A stretch of DNA of 64,000 bases, from contig JBMORW010000057.1 of assembly GCA_049322695.1 (NCBI GenBank), forward strand, positions 62,001 to 126,000, read 5' to 3'. Made by a program: the position numbers and the translations under genes. Positions within the stretch are counted from its first letter, which is position 1, and every line of letters begins with the position of its first letter. Source of the DNA: CALGKJ01 sp049322695 (GTDB lineage Bacteria > Bacillota > Clostridia > Lutisporales > Lutisporaceae). The notes below the pieces were generated by a model, which ran no database searches, was not told the origin of the DNA, and saw only the letters and a program-made list of their open reading frames with translations. This document shows, piece after piece, positions 25,033 to 33,396 of this stretch.

Positions 25033-25698
25033 TCAATCTATAATATAGCTGACAGTCTTCTTCAAATCCATTTGAGTAAAATTTATAATATCAAAATTAT
25101 GAAGCTTGAATACTATATCCAACAGTTTGCCTGTAAACAGAGTAATTATGATAGTTCCTATACCGTATTTCCCTCCGATTATGACTCCTATAATAAACAC
25201 TGTGCCCTCAAATAAAGGCTTGACGATATGAATACCCTTCCCTGTCCTTCTCATAATACCTATAACTATGGAATCCCTTGGTCCAGTACCTAATCCACAT
25301 CTGTAGTAAATGTAAATACCATAGCAGAATATGATCAGTCCTATAAGGCACATTTCCAGCCTGCCCAAAAAGTTTGCAGGTGTATGAATTATCCCCAGTG
25401 AATCTATTTTGTTTATAAAAATACCTATGAAGAACATATCCAATAAAGTTGCAATTCCCGGATACACCTTCAGAAGCACCATACCCCCTAAAAGCGCTAT
25501 ACCAATCAGTTGAGTCAGTGTACCAAACTGGATACCTGTAATATTAACCAGTCCCAGCGTAAAAGTGCCCCAGGGATTTAATCCAAGATCAGCCTTTATC
25601 ATTAGCTCCATCCCAACAGACAGTATGAAAAAGGCTAATATAAGCTGAGGAAGTTTCATTAATATACTTTTTATATTTCCGTAGTTTATTCTTTCCAT
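25033..25698 (-). CDS. YczE/YyaS-family membrane protein
   Basis: The 221-residue protein has about five to six membrane helices and the family motifs GLNPWGTFTLG near residue 40 and GLGTGPRDSIVIG near residue 135. YczE-family proteins (COG2364) are of uncertain function; in Bacillus one supports surfactin production and others sit beside regulators. It is divergent from a LysR regulator, which suggests control by it. Confidence 0.82.
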   Translation of the reverse strand: MERINYGNIKSILMKLPQLILAFFILSVGMELMIKADLGLNPWGTFTLGLVNITGIQFGTLTQLIGIALLGGMVLLKVYPGIATLLDMFFIGIFINKIDSLGIIHTPANFLGRLEMCLIGLIIFCYGIYIYYRCGLGTGPRDSIVIGIMRRTGKGIHIVKPLFEGTVFIIGVIIGGKYGIGTIIITLFTGKLLDIVFKLHNFDIINFTQMDLKKTVSYIID

Positions 25699-25738
25699 TG
25701 TAACGCCCCCTCAATAGTAATTGTAAGCCTATTGCAGT

Positions 25739-25786
25739 CATGAGTAAAATGAATTATATTTATTGTATACATGAATGTTTCTCATG
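25739..25786. promoter_or_regulatory. Candidate LysR operator between yczE-like and lysR genes
   Basis: CATGAG (25739-25744) and CTCATG (25781-25786) form the ends of an imperfect dyad in the divergent promoter region, with AT-rich -10-like sequences inside. LysR regulators usually bind such intergenic dyads. Support is from symmetry and position only. Confidence 0.4.
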
Positions 25787-25797
25787 AGGTGATTATA

Positions 25798-26676
25798 ATG
25801 TCATTATTCAAATATGAGCTTTTTATGGAAGTAGTAGAATCTAACAGCTTTACTAAAGCAGCAGAAAAGCTGAATATAACTCAATCTGCTGTAAGCCATG
25901 GAATTAAGAGCCTTGAGAATGAGCTGGGGTTTCAATTGTTTATACGGGATACCAAGGAAATAAAGCTTACTAAGCCCGGAGAGGAGATAATCAGGTATGT
26001 GAATTCCCTCCTGGCAGCAGACAGGCGGCTTCAAAACAAGATCAACTCAATCAACAACATAGAAGCAGGACAGCTGACAATAGGCAGCTTTGGCAGCTCT
26101 TCCACCAAATTTCTTCCGGATATAGTCAAAAGATTCAATGACCTCTATCCCAATATTGAGCTTTTTTTCAGGGAAGGTGGCTATTCCGACATACTGAATT
26201 GGCTGAAGGATGATGTTGCAGATGTTGCCTTTCTGGTTGAAGAGCTGATAGACGATCAAATGTATTCCACACCGTATTTCAGTGATGAGATACTTGCTCT
26301 GCTCCCCAAGGAATACGGTCTGGGCAGCAATGACTATTTTGACATAAAGGATGTTGTTAAATATCCCTATATACTTTCTGACCTTAACCCCCACAAATAC
26401 TTGCAGATACTTTTCAAGCGCTATGATATAAAGCCTTATTACAAATACACCGTAAACATGAACCCCACTGTCTTTGCAATGGTGGAAAAGGGGTTGGGAC
26501 TGACACTTCTCCCGGAGTCAACCCTCTACAAAAGCATATATGACATCGATGTACTCCCCCTTAAGCAAAGGGTATTCAGAAAAATCCACCTGGTAACCAA
26601 AAAAGGACACCAGCGAAATCCTATTGTCAAGGCATTCTTCAAAATAGCCAATGAACTGCGCCAGCAGCTAATCTGA
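25798..26676 (+). CDS. LysR-family transcriptional regulator
   Basis: The N-terminal winged helix (residues 1-60, NSFTKAAEKLNITQSAVSHG) and the periplasmic-binding-like effector domain (about 85-290) are complete in 292 residues. GAGGTG lies 8 nt before the ATG at 25798, which is preferred over an in-frame ATG nine codons earlier. It probably controls the divergent YczE-like transporter-like gene; the ligand is unknown. Confidence 0.92.
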   Translation: MSLFKYELFMEVVESNSFTKAAEKLNITQSAVSHGIKSLENELGFQLFIRDTKEIKLTKPGEEIIRYVNSLLAADRRLQNKINSINNIEAGQLTIGSFGSSSTKFLPDIVKRFNDLYPNIELFFREGGYSDILNWLKDDVADVAFLVEELIDDQMYSTPYFSDEILALLPKEYGLGSNDYFDIKDVVKYPYILSDLNPHKYLQILFKRYDIKPYYKYTVNMNPTVFAMVEKGLGLTLLPESTLYKSIYDIDVLPLKQRVFRKIHLVTKKGHQRNPIVKAFFKIANELRQQLI

Positions 26677-26699
26677 TGCACATTTTTAACAGAAAATAT

Positions 26700-26750
26700 A
26701 AAACAGGACCATATGCCATATATTGATGGTGTTGGTCCTGTTTTCATTAT
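26700..26750. terminator. Bidirectional terminator between lysR and the ABC operon
   Basis: AAAACAGGACCA (26700-26711) pairs exactly with 26733-26744. The genes on either side converge on it. Confidence 0.8.
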
Positions 26751-26766
26751 ATATGTGCAGTGAATA

Positions 26767-27528
26767 CTACTCCTTTGGAACTGCTCTTCTTACCAGCAGA
26801 TGTGCAACCCCAGTAAACATGACAAATATTACTAAGAAGCTGAATACAGCTATATACGGGTTGCTGGTATTCCATCCGAATGCTGCTGTTATTAACTGAT
26901 TAATGCTTCTTTCAAATGTAGGGTAAATATCTGCTAAGTAGCTTAAAAGCATGATAAGGGATAAAGGTACCACCGACACTACTATCTTTATAATACTATT
27001 ACTTCTGAAGTATATCAGAGATATCAATATTCCAAGAATTATTACAGTGGAATATAATGCAAACTGCCACACTATAGTTCCAAACAAGGTAGAAATGCTG
27101 TTCAGCTGAGCCCAGTTCATTACACTCTCTACTGCTTCTCTGTGGCTTAGCCCCTTGTATATTCCATATATCATATCAAAATTTGTAGGACAATGGACAA
27201 ACAAATTATACACCCTGTTAATTATCAAGTCTAGTATGGAGAGACCCAAAGCGATAGGTATAATCCCCATTACAGTACCAATCAAAAATGACTTTCTGGA
27301 TAAGCCGTTTGCCTGGGAAAAATTGAAGTTTTCCTTGAACATATTTAGTCCCATCACAAACAGAAAAAAAACTGTTGCAAATTCCATACCTGAGAAAGTA
27401 ACTCTGCCTATGGAATTATATTTTACATAAGCTAATAACAACAGTATAAGCATAAATATTGAATAGTAAATAGCTACTGGTACTATAATGTCATGAATGA
27501 TATACTTAGCAAATTTTACTGCTTTCAT
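26767..27528 (-). CDS. ABC-2-type membrane permease
   Basis: The 253-residue protein has six likely membrane helices and no soluble domain. It follows an ABC ATPase gene with overlapping stop and start codons (TAATG), so it is that ATPase's partner. With the GntR gene it makes a YtrA-like three-gene unit. The substrate is unknown; such units often respond to cell-wall antibiotics. Confidence 0.8.
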   Translation of the reverse strand: MKAVKFAKYIIHDIIVPVAIYYSIFMLILLLLAYVKYNSIGRVTFSGMEFATVFFLFVMGLNMFKENFNFSQANGLSRKSFLIGTVMGIIPIALGLSILDLIINRVYNLFVHCPTNFDMIYGIYKGLSHREAVESVMNWAQLNSISTLFGTIVWQFALYSTVIILGILISLIYFRSNSIIKIVVSVVPLSLIMLLSYLADIYPTFERSINQLITAAFGWNTSNPYIAVFSFLVIFVMFTGVAHLLVRRAVPKE

Positions 27529-28403
27529 TATACTCTATCCCCCTCACCTGTTAGATGTATAAACAGCTTTTGCAGCTTAACCTTGGAAAACTCAAGGGTT
27601 AGCTCTTCTGCTGAAGACTTATCTTTGTCAGTAGTCTCCCCAATTATTGTTGCAGCCTTGAAGGACCCCAATTGCTCAATATTAATGCATTTCCTGCCTT
27701 CTATATATTTATCCACATTCTCAGCTGCACCGGATACACAATAGGCTGCTTCAAGTATTTTTTCAACACTTTCATCTATCAAGACTTTTTTATCCTTGAT
27801 AATTATCACACGTTCGAGCATATCTGCTATTTCATCAATAATATGAGTAGAGAGAATAATAGTCTTAGGGTTTTTTATATAGCTGTTAAGCAGCTCCTTA
27901 TAAAACATGTCTCTATGATGTGCATCCAGCCCTAGTACCGGCTCATCGAATATCAGAATCTGTGCATTGGAGGCCAATGCAGCAATCAGCTTTGCTATGG
28001 AATTGTAGCCTGTGGACAAAGCTTTTACCTTTTTATTTGGATTTAGACCGAAGCTCTTGCATAAAGCAAATGCATATCCCATATCAAAGGACGGATAGAA
28101 CTCCTTTGCCCATCTGAATATTTCCTTTATCCTCATACCTTCAGGATAAAAGTTCTTTTCAGTCATATAAAACATCTTACCTATGGCATTATCATTCTCA
28201 AGCACATTTTCTCCATCTACAGTAATAACTCCGGATGTAGGGAACAAGCTGTTGGTAATAAGGTTCAGAAGCGTTGTCTTTCCTGCTCCGTTTCTACCCA
28301 GCAAGCCATATATCATATTGGGTTCGATTCTTGCAGATATGTTATTCAATGCACAAGTGCTGCCGTAGTTTTTGGTTATGTTTCTTACTTCTATAACACT
28401 CAA
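27528..28403 (-). CDS. ABC transporter ATP-binding protein
   Basis: The Walker A motif GLLGRNGAGKTTLLN (near residue 35), an ABC signature region degenerate as LSTGYNSIAKLI, Walker B in QILIFDEPVLGLDA and the switch His in ILSTHIIDE are present. Length is 291 residues with a C-terminal extension. The start is TTG at 28403, 5 nt after GGGGGAAG, overlapping the GntR stop. It energises the downstream permease. Confidence 0.92.
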   Translation of the reverse strand: MSVIEVRNITKNYGSTCALNNISARIEPNMIYGLLGRNGAGKTTLLNLITNSLFPTSGVITVDGENVLENDNAIGKMFYMTEKNFYPEGMRIKEIFRWAKEFYPSFDMGYAFALCKSFGLNPNKKVKALSTGYNSIAKLIAALASNAQILIFDEPVLGLDAHHRDMFYKELLNSYIKNPKTIILSTHIIDEIADMLERVIIIKDKKVLIDESVEKILEAAYCVSGAAENVDKYIEGRKCINIEQLGSFKAATIIGETTDKDKSSAEELTLEFSKVKLQKLFIHLTGEGDRV

Positions 28404-28768
28404 TTTTGCTTCCCCCTCTCAAGCATCTTAATTATCTCGTCTATGCTTATCCCCAGCTGTTTTGCTTCCTCTATCAAGCTTGCTACATATTTCTGATAGA
28501 AGCCTTCCTTGCGTTTTTCTATAAGCTTTTTCTTTGCTCCATCACTTACAAACATTCCAACACCACGCTTTTTGTAAATTATTTGATCATCCACAAGTAT
28601 ATTGTAGCCCTTGGCTACGGTAGCAGGATTGATTTTATAAACTACAGATATCTCTGTGGTAGAGGGTATCTGTGTCTCCTCTGCATATATGCCCTTTAGT
28701 ATGTCATCCTCAATTGACTGGGCAATTTGCAGATAAATAGGGATTTCAATATCAAAATTCAATTGCAA
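28400..28768 (-). CDS. GntR-family (YtrA subfamily) regulator
   Basis: This is a short regulator of 122 residues: a winged helix (PIYLQIAQSIEDDILKGIY through INPATVAKGYNILV) and a brief C-terminal helical tail without an effector domain, as in YtrA. The TTG at 28768 is chosen because GAGGTG ends 6 nt upstream. It heads the ABC operon and faces a long inverted repeat that is probably its operator. Confidence 0.88.
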   Translation of the reverse strand: MQLNFDIEIPIYLQIAQSIEDDILKGIYAEETQIPSTTEISVVYKINPATVAKGYNILVDDQIIYKKRGVGMFVSDGAKKKLIEKRKEGFYQKYVASLIEEAKQLGISIDEIIKMLERGKQN

Positions 28769-28790
28769 GCTTATCACCTCTCTTGTTACT

Positions 28791-28838
28791 GGTTTATTGG
28801 TTAGTTACTTATGTAATTAACTATACACCCAATAAACC
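28791..28838. promoter_or_regulatory. Palindromic GntR/YtrA operator
   Basis: GGTTTATTGG (28791-28800) and its exact complement (28829-28838) flank an inner AT-rich dyad (TTAGTTA with TAATTAAC). The palindrome covers the -10 of the promoter listed next, so the GntR protein likely represses its own operon. Confidence 0.75.
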
Positions 28839-28848
28839 CTAATGTCAA
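28820..28848 (-). promoter_or_regulatory. Promoter of the GntR-ABC operon
   Basis: TTGACA (complement at 28843-28848) and TATAGT (complement at 28820-28825) are spaced by 17 nt; the -10 lies inside the operator palindrome. Confidence 0.82.
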
Positions 28849-28894
28849 TAGAGTTAATAAAAAAAATGAAGCTACCCTTCGATAGCTCCAATTC

Positions 28895-29785
28895 CTACAG
28901 CACAGCCTTGCGCTTTGAATTCGTTTGCAGTATTTGCTCTGTAAATATGCCTTTGTATATCTCTTCATCCAGGAATTTCAGTATGTTCTTCAGCTCTTTC
29001 TTATCACTTGGCAGGCTAAGCTTGTTCTTTTTTATGTTTACGTTCAACCCAAAATCCTTCGCCTTTTCCTTAATCTGTTTAGGAGAAAACTTTGTAAATA
29101 TATCTGAATCACTAATAAGTGCAACCTTCCGCCTCACCCATGAGTCTGCATTTGCCTTAAAAACTGCAGTATTTTCCACATCTATTTTGCTATGCGCCAT
29201 AAATGCTTCCACATCTGAGTCAGTTGCCTCCCTGTAATACTCAGACAAATCAAATATCTGGCGTGCAAAATAGAAGGAGTTGAATTTCAGTTCATTATCT
29301 GCCAATACACAGTCAACAGTATCACTTATGCAGATGCCAAAGCGTTTGTCCTGAGTAAAGGTGTTGGAATCATGAAAAAGGTTAAGACCTCTTCTGGATA
29401 TGTATTGCTCCTTCCTGAATTTCTGAAAGCCTATTACATAGCTTGCTTTGTTTTTCCTTTTATTACAGCATCCCATGAACAGTGCTCTAATTACAGGCTG
29501 CTCGTAAGAGTTTGGCGAAAATGCTTCTACGCTGACAGGATTCTTGACAGCTTCTATGATTTCCTTATCTATTTCAAAGCTTCTAATCATCAGCAGTTCA
29601 TTCTGGTCAGGCTTGTAGCTTCCATTAAACTCAATATATTCCTTATTACATAAAAAAGAGTTTACGGCAGATCCAAACAGCTCACAAATATCATCCTGAG
29701 TATCCTTTGTAGTCTCTATCCTCTGTATATTGTTTGCTCCGCCTTCAGCTTCTACTAGTACAAAAAGCGACTGGTTCTTAAACAC
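28895..29785 (-). CDS. kwaB: Kiwa anti-phage protein KwaB (DUF4868)
   Basis: The 296-residue protein matches the DUF4868 pattern as I know it: a beta-rich first half, a middle segment with FHDSNTFT and GICISDTVDCVL, and a C-terminus ending with a Lys-rich region, FLDEEIYKGIFTE and the conserved NSKRK. In Kiwa systems KwaB is the cytoplasmic DNA-binding effector that works with membrane KwaA to stop phage replication. It starts with GTG 5-6 nt after GGGAGGGG and lies 103 nt behind a four-helix membrane protein of KwaA type, which fits the two-gene system. The call rests on domain memory plus gene order. Confidence 0.8.
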   Translation of the reverse strand: MFKNQSLFVLVEAEGGANNIQRIETTKDTQDDICELFGSAVNSFLCNKEYIEFNGSYKPDQNELLMIRSFEIDKEIIEAVKNPVSVEAFSPNSYEQPVIRALFMGCCNKRKNKASYVIGFQKFRKEQYISRRGLNLFHDSNTFTQDKRFGICISDTVDCVLADNELKFNSFYFARQIFDLSEYYREATDSDVEAFMAHSKIDVENTAVFKANADSWVRRKVALISDSDIFTKFSPKQIKEKAKDFGLNVNIKKNKLSLPSDKKELKNILKFLDEEIYKGIFTEQILQTNSKRKAVL

Positions 29786-29804
29786 TTTATCCCCTCCCTA
29801 TAGA

Positions 29805-29842
29805 TTTTTAACACAAATTATCAGCAATTACAGTGTTAAAAA
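29805..29842 (-). promoter_or_regulatory. Hairpin between kwaA and kwaB
   Basis: TTTTTAACAC (29805-29814) and its exact complement (29833-29842) form a 10-bp stem in the 103-nt gap. It may lower readthrough into kwaB or stabilise its mRNA 5' end. Confidence 0.5.
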
Positions 29843-29888
29843 GCGTCAAAGTGCCCTGACTGTCAAAAACGGATTCTACTGTAAGGCA

Positions 29889-30407
29889 CTATATATCCAG
29901 CAATAGGTACTCTGTTATGCGTATGACGTTTTTTATCTGATTCTTGTTTCTTATGGTTTTCTTTGATATTACAAGATAATTTCCTATTCCGTTTTCTATG
30001 CCTGCTTCGTAATAATGATAACCCACAAAGAACAGCAGCGGATTAGCCGCAGGGGAGTTCCCTCTGATCTTCATAAGAAAAATGACTAGGGCTGCAGCCA
30101 GAAATATATATGGGTTGTAATCATCAAAGGCTACACTTGCAAACGGCATAAGATAAGAAGCAATGTACCCGATAATTACCCCATCACTCTGAGTCACACT
30201 GTCTGCATTGAACTCCAGGTGAGGAAGCTTTATTTTAATTACACTGAAAAGTATGCACGCTGATAGCAGCAGCAATACAGCAGCGGCGGCGGCTATAATA
30301 CTGGTCATATATGTTCCCTTGTTTATGTACCAGACAATTGAGAATGCCATTAGAATAGGCGCTGTCCCCGTCAATATCCATAATCCCTTTTGCAGCTTAT
30401 TGATCAT
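29889..30407 (-). CDS. kwaA: Kiwa anti-phage membrane protein KwaA
   Basis: The 172-residue protein has four predicted membrane helices (about residues 12-28, 34-55, 74-94 and 97-112) and a cytoplasmic tail of about 60 residues that includes NPLLFFVGYHYYEAG. This agrees with KwaA, the membrane sensor of the Kiwa defence system. CGGAGG precedes the ATG by about 7 nt. The promoter has an extended -10 (TGGTATAAT) near 30454-30462. It is divergent from the DEAD-box helicase gene. Identity depends largely on the DUF4868 neighbour. Confidence 0.72.
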   Translation of the reverse strand: MINKLQKGLWILTGTAPILMAFSIVWYINKGTYMTSIIAAAAAVLLLLSACILFSVIKIKLPHLEFNADSVTQSDGVIIGYIASYLMPFASVAFDDYNPYIFLAAALVIFLMKIRGNSPAANPLLFFVGYHYYEAGIENGIGNYLVISKKTIRNKNQIKNVIRITEYLLLDI

Positions 30408-30548
30408 TTGTTTGCCTCCGATTTTAATGTATATAGGATATCCATATTATACCATATATATTTTACTGCCAATATCCTTTCTTTTTATTGTTGCATTACA
30501 TAAGCATTTGGTATAATTGAGACATAATGTAAAAGAACGGGGAAAAAT

Positions 30549-32105
30549 ATGAAGAACAACTTTAAAGAATTGAATATTACACCTCCCATACTAAGGGCTC
30601 TTGAGGAAATGGGCTTTGAGACGCCGACTACAGTGCAGAGCAAGGCCATACCTCATATTCTCAATAAAGAGGATGTAATAGTTATGTCCAAAACAGGCAG
30701 CGGAAAGACTGCTGTTTTTGGAATATCCATGCTTCAGCAAATAAAGCCTGATACAGAAGGCCCTCAAGGTCTGGTGCTCACACCTACAAGGGAGCTGGCA
30801 GTACAGGTTGACAATGAGCTTAAAAAAATGTCCAGGCACCTGAAGCTAAACACTACAGTAGTGTATGGGCAGCACAGTATGAACGTTGAAATACAGGCCC
30901 TCAAAAAAGGTGTGTCCATAGTTACTGGTACACCTGGCAGGGTATATGACCACATCTGCCAGAAGAACCTGAATACAAAAAATATAAGCTTTCTGGTACT
31001 GGATGAAGCTGACAGAATGTTAGACATGGGCTTTATAGAACAGGTAATGAAAATAATAAAAGCACTGCCTAAGGAAAGGGTAACTCTGCTTTTTTCAGCC
31101 ACTATACCTCCTGAGGTAAAAAGGATTTGCAGGGATTACATGAAAAACCCCATAACTATAGAAATAGAATCACAGACCAAAACAGTTGATACCATAAGAC
31201 AGGCATATTACCGGGTGAAGGAAGACGAAAAAAGAATGCAGCTGAATAGACTGCTTACGGTGGAGCAGCCGGATAGCTGTATGATATTCTGTAATACCAA
31301 GATAGCAGTAGACAAGGTGCACAGCTTCCTATCCCGAAACGGCTATGCGGTACAATCCCTGCACGGTGATATACCTCAGGGAAGGAGAACCAAGACAATA
31401 CAGCAGTTCAAGCATGGAGATTTTCATATATTGGTGGCTACGGACGTAGCTGCCAGAGGTATACATATAGATGAGCTTTCCCTCGTAATAAACTATGATG
31501 TGCCTGAGCAAAAGGACAGCTACATACACAGAATAGGACGTACAGGCAGGGCGGGACTTGAAGGTCACGCAATAAGCCTCGTCACAAGTGAGGACATAAT
31601 GAGCCTCTACGAGATAGAAGAGCATATCGGAGCCATGATACCTGAAGCAGAGCTGCCCTCCGAGGCTCAGTATCATGAAAAAAAGGCAAGCGCCGAGCTC
31701 TGGAAGCAGTCAAAGGCACAGCTGCAAAAGCCACCGAGAGTGGCAGCGGAGCATCACACCAAGGAACATCACAACAAAGAGCAGCATAAGAAAAAGCCTT
31801 ACAACAAGCCATATAAGCAGTATGACAAGGGTAAGGACCAGGCTTCAGGAAGCGGCAATAAGCCAAGACCTCCAAGAAAGCCTGCTCACTCTCACCCAAC
31901 AGAGCACAAAAGACCCGCTCCTCCTGCCCCAAAGCTGGAGCTTCAGCATAAAGCAGTGCCTGAAGCTGCTGTTGCAGCGCAGGAACCAGTAATGAAGCAG
32001 AGTAGTGAGACAGCAAAGGCACCAGGGCAGGAGTCTATAGCTATGGCAGCGGTGCAGAAGAAGCCACTCATAAAGCGTGTGTTGGATAGGATATTTGGTA
32101 GGTAG
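30549..32105 (+). CDS. DEAD-box ATP-dependent RNA helicase
   Basis: It unwinds RNA duplexes, probably in ribosome assembly or mRNA decay. All helicase motifs are seen: Q motif (ITPPILRALEEMGFETPTTVQ), Walker A SKTGSGKT, DEAD in VLDEADRMLDMGF, SAT, and HRIGRTGRAG. The two RecA domains end near residue 360. The last 150 residues are a basic, low-complexity tail rich in His, Lys and Pro, as in CshA/DeaD-type helicases, and likely bind RNA. Length is 518 residues. Confidence 0.95.
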   Translation: MKNNFKELNITPPILRALEEMGFETPTTVQSKAIPHILNKEDVIVMSKTGSGKTAVFGISMLQQIKPDTEGPQGLVLTPTRELAVQVDNELKKMSRHLKLNTTVVYGQHSMNVEIQALKKGVSIVTGTPGRVYDHICQKNLNTKNISFLVLDEADRMLDMGFIEQVMKIIKALPKERVTLLFSATIPPEVKRICRDYMKNPITIEIESQTKTVDTIRQAYYRVKEDEKRMQLNRLLTVEQPDSCMIFCNTKIAVDKVHSFLSRNGYAVQSLHGDIPQGRRTKTIQQFKHGDFHILVATDVAARGIHIDELSLVINYDVPEQKDSYIHRIGRTGRAGLEGHAISLVTSEDIMSLYEIEEHIGAMIPEAELPSEAQYHEKKASAELWKQSKAQLQKPPRVAAEHHTKEHHNKEQHKKKPYNKPYKQYDKGKDQASGSGNKPRPPRKPAHSHPTEHKRPAPPAPKLELQHKAVPEAAVAAQEPVMKQSSETAKAPGQESIAMAAVQKKPLIKRVLDRIFGR

Positions 32106-32124
32106 TTTAATAACATAAAATTAT

Positions 32125-32169
32125 ATATAGAAAAAGCAAAAAGAACCGTCCCTTTTGCTTTTTCTATAT
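32125..32169. repeat. Dispersed hairpin, 17-bp stem with AGAACCGTCCC loop
   Basis: ATATAGAAAAAGCAAAA (32125-32141) and its exact complement (32153-32169) enclose an 11-nt loop ending GTCCC. It lies between the helicase stop and the truncated DUF4268 gene and can act as terminator. The design matches the element at 12509-12551. Confidence 0.75.
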
Positions 32170-32171
32170 TT

Positions 32172-32852
32172 ATGATAGCAGGAAATTTCCGTAAAGAAGT
32201 AACTTCAACAGTCCTGTGGTTAATGAACTACAAGCTTAGAATTCAATGCTTTAAAGTTACTCCTTATGCATTATACAATCAGCTGTTTTTAGATGTTGAA
32301 CAAATCATTCCAATGAAGGATTCTGAGGAATATATAATTGGAATGGCTGATAAGATTCAAGAGGACATTAGTTCTCAGGAGGAACTAAAATCACGCCACT
32401 ATACTAGAATGGAATTTTGGAAAGCACTATTAAAAGAAATGAATACTAGATCATCTATATATCAAAACGTTAGTCCATCAAAAGACCATTGGCTTTCAGC
32501 TGGTTCTGGTGTCAGCGGTATCCCCTATAATTTTGTTGTGTCCCATTATTATGCCAGAACAGAAGTTACTATCTCTAGACCTAGCGCAGAAGAAAATAAG
32601 TATATTTATGATGAGCTATATAAAATAAAAGACCAATTAGAAAATGAATTTGGCGGAGAACTTGAATGGTAAAGATTGGATAATAAAAAATCATGTAGAA
32701 TAAAGTACGAGCTTAAGGAAGTAAGTCTATTTAATGAAGATGATTGGGATATAATGATAGCATTTATGATTGATGAAATGATAAGAATGGAGAGGACTTT
32801 TAAAGAACCTCTGAAAAAAACAAATCAGAAGCTTAAGATAAAAAGTGATTAG
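32172..32852 (+). pseudogene. DUF4268 protein remnant, 5' truncated with an in-frame stop
   Basis: The frame carries the typical DUF4268 core: FWKALLKEM, NVSPSKDHWLSAGSG, SGIPYNFVVSHYYAR and FGGELEW. The stop TAA at 32670-32672 follows TGG, and the same frame continues to 32852 with RLDNKKSCRIKYEL and DDWDIMIAFMIDEMIRMER, which is the usual end of the family. One base (for example GAA to TAA) explains the stop. The N-terminal part, which in full-length proteins is a nuclease-like region, is missing; the break lies at the hairpin repeat. Full proteins are roughly 350-380 residues. Confidence 0.8.
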
Positions 32853-32892
32853 TTAATGAAAAAAGCTATACCAACATAGGTAAGAAACAAAC

Positions 32893-32929
32893 AAAAACTA
32901 CCTATATAAATTTAACATAGGTAGTTTTT
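32893..32929. terminator. Bidirectional terminator
   Basis: AAAAACTACCTAT (32893-32905) pairs exactly with 32917-32929. The DUF4268 remnant and the minus-strand membrane gene converge on it. Confidence 0.82.
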
Positions 32930-32937
32930 ACTCATTT

Positions 32938-33396
32938 CTACTTCTTCTCTCGCGATATCAACGACAGTACTAGCATCACCACAGCAAGCGGCAAAATAAT
33001 ATAGTTAGCGGCTCCTCCCGGTGGTGTATGAAACAGCACTGGCGGTTTCGTCATACCTACATACATCCTGCCTATGGTCTCCAATATTAGAAATACATAC
33101 ATCAACGGTATAAGTGTCTTATATCGGAAGGCTACCATGAGCTGTATCACTGCATATAAGAGCTGTGATAATCCCCATAATCCAAAGGAGAAAATGATGT
33201 TTTCTGCTCCCTGTGACAGGTCCAGACCTGCTATGGAGCCTGCTCCGCCATCGGGTGCCAGCATGTGGATGCAGCTTCTGATAAAGCTCACAATGCTTAA
33301 GAGGGCAAATACCCAATATGCTGTTTTGCTGCCTTTGTATTCGTCGCTTATGGTTTTGGGAAATATTATCTTAACTAAATCACCTATGCCTTTCAT
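32938..33396 (-). CDS. Four-helix membrane protein, unknown
   Basis: The 152-residue protein has four likely membrane helices (about 27-45, 68-90, 96-115 and 128-147) and a short charged tail. I do not recognise the family. Its start overlaps the end of the PurO-like gene by 17 nt with GGAGATGA upstream, so the two are probably translated together. No functional link to purine synthesis is evident. Confidence 0.7.
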   Translation of the reverse strand: MKGIGDLVKIIFPKTISDEYKGSKTAYWVFALLSIVSFIRSCIHMLAPDGGAGSIAGLDLSQGAENIIFSFGLWGLSQLLYAVIQLMVAFRYKTLIPLMYVFLILETIGRMYVGMTKPPVLFHTPPGGAANYIILPLAVVMLVLSLISREKK

